Source: Bacteroidales bacterium (GTDB lineage Bacteria > Bacteroidota > Bacteroidia > Bacteroidales > UBA932). Taken from it: a stretch of 46,399 nt of DNA. The stretch covers positions 1 through 46,399 of the forward strand of contig JAQWEK010000003.1 in the NCBI GenBank assembly GCA_028704975.1, read 5' to 3'. This document shows, in pieces, positions 45,294 through 46,399 of the stretch. Both the position numbers and the translations under genes were made by a program. Under the pieces are notes generated by a model. That model searched no databases. It had not been told where the DNA came from and saw nothing but the letters and a program-made list of their open reading frames with translations. Every line of letters starts with the position of its first letter. Position 1 is the first letter of the stretch.

Positions 45294-46399
45294 ATGATTT
45301 ACCGTAAACTTGGCCGCACGGGTCTGAATATTAGTGCAATAGCTCTTGGATGTGAAGGTTTTGCGGGCAAGAGGGAAGAAGATATCGTGAGGGATTTCGA
45401 TTTTGCGGAAGAAGTCGGAATAAATTTTTTTGATTTATATGCGTCAAATCCCGATTTACGCTCTAATCTTGGAAAGGCTATTGCGGGGAGGCGTGATAAA
45501 TTTATCATTCAGGGACACCTGTGCTCTATCTGGGAGAAGGGACAGTACTTGCGTTCCCGCAATATTGATAAGACTAAACTTTCTTTTGATGATTTGCTTA
45601 CCAGACTCGGGACGGATTATCTTGATGTCGGGATGATTCACTATATTGATTCAATCAGGGATTTTAATAAAGTTTTTGATGGGGAGATTTTTAGGTATGT
45701 CCGGCAACTCAAGCAGGAGGGCATTATTCATTTTATAGGCATGAGCAGTCATAACCCTCAAGTTGCGCAAAAGGCTGTGGATACGGGTGTTATAGATGTG
45801 CTTATGTTCTCTATTAATCCTTGTTATGATATGCAGCCGGCAACGGAAGAGGTGGAAGATTTGTGGGCCGAAGAAAATTATAATAATGCCCTGCAAAATA
45901 TTGATGCTGATAGGGAGAAGTTATATGAAACTTGCGAACGATTGGGTGTTGGGATTGATGTTATGAAGGTTTATGGCGGAGGCGATATTTTGAATGAACT
46001 TGACTCTCCTTTTGGTAGGGCTCTGACCCCGGTACAAGCTATAAATTACGCACTTACAAGACCGGCTGTTGCGGCTGTAATGTTAGGGTGCAAGAGTATT
46101 GATGAGATGAAGGCAGCAATTGCCTGGTGTACGGCTTCCGAAAAGGAAAGGGACTATGCTTCCGCAATTTCCACAATGAAAAAATATACGTGGAAAGGGC
46201 ATTGCATGTATTGCGGTCATTGTGCTCCGTGCACTGCCGGAATTGATATTGCAAGTGTGAATAAATTTTATAACCTGGCAAGAGCACAAGACTGCGTGCC
46301 GGAGACCGTGCGCGAACATTACAGATTATTAGAGCATCATGCTTCTGAATGCGTCAAGTGCGGCGTATGTCAGACAAGATGTCCTTTTGGTGTGGAGAT
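45294..46399 (+). CDS. Aldo/keto reductase with C-terminal 4Fe-4S ferredoxin-like region (3' truncated by window edge)
   Basis: MIYRKLGRTGLNISAIALGCEGFAGKR..., IHFIGMSSHNPQVAQKAVDTGVIDVLMFSINP, CMYCGHCAPCTAGIDI, CVKCGVCQTRCPFGV; frame open to window end so absent from the ORF track. Confidence 0.92.
   Translation, partial: MIYRKLGRTGLNISAIALGCEGFAGKREEDIVRDFDFAEEVGINFFDLYASNPDLRSNLGKAIAGRRDKFIIQGHLCSIWEKGQYLRSRNIDKTKLSFDDLLTRLGTDYLDVGMIHYIDSIRDFNKVFDGEIFRYVRQLKQEGIIHFIGMSSHNPQVAQKAVDTGVIDVLMFSINPCYDMQPATEEVEDLWAEENYNNALQNIDADREKLYETCERLGVGIDVMKVYGGGDILNELDSPFGRALTPVQAINYALTRPAVAAVMLGCKSIDEMKAAIAWCTASEKERDYASAISTMKKYTWKGHCMYCGHCAPCTAGIDIASVNKFYNLARAQDCVPETVREHYRLLEHHASECVKCGVCQTRCPFGVE

Noticed and set aside
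1-46399. CRISPR array, tRNA/rRNA genes, integrase/att sites, toxin-antitoxin or restriction systems
   Set aside because: Looked for spaced direct repeats, tRNA-like cloverleaf words and known motifs; nothing supportable apart from IS3 remnants.

Overview
Chromosomal window from a Bacteroidota (Bacteroidales-like) genome. This assignment rests on gene content (BamA/BamD/OmpH sets, NigD-like lipoprotein, Bacteroidota-type omega subunit) and on recurrent TAnnTTTG -7 boxes. Most of the window is ordinary housekeeping and metabolic DNA: a partial DASS-type anion transporter, PPC/DUF296 protein, methyltransferase, DAACS symporter plus Asp/Glu racemase, EamA transporter, PiT phosphate transporter, Fur/PerR-like regulator plus rubrerythrin, an ECF sigma factor with a TM-plus-beta-barrel partner, TrxB, BamD, omega, RecN, NagB, a LysM/PBP-like protein, PurC, a glycosyltransferase, three OmpH/Skp paralogs, PdxJ, NadK, UppS, BamA, KorAB, GdhA, a YncE/phosphoesterase fusion, tryptophanase, nitroreductase, YbaK, a transglutaminase-like protein with a truncated paralog, and a partial aldo/keto reductase with a ferredoxin-like tail. 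Accessory DNA is limited to two IS3-family remnants (about 1.9-2.5 kb and 40.2-40.8 kb) and a structured 45-bp tandem repeat beside the first. I see no CRISPR array, rRNA, tRNA, prophage or obvious defence island, and no clearly new multi-gene system. The best leads are: (i) a perfect PerR-box-like palindrome upstream of a cysteine-poor Fur homolog and rubrerythrin; (ii) a sigma factor coupled to a predicted anti-sigma/TM/outer-membrane-barrel chimera; (iii) an over-represented octamer TGTCGGGA (15 hand-counted sites); (iv) a perfect inverted repeat upstream of the PiT gene; (v) an IS3 internal-deletion derivative encoding an in-frame OrfA-OrfB fusion that lacks the first catalytic Asp.
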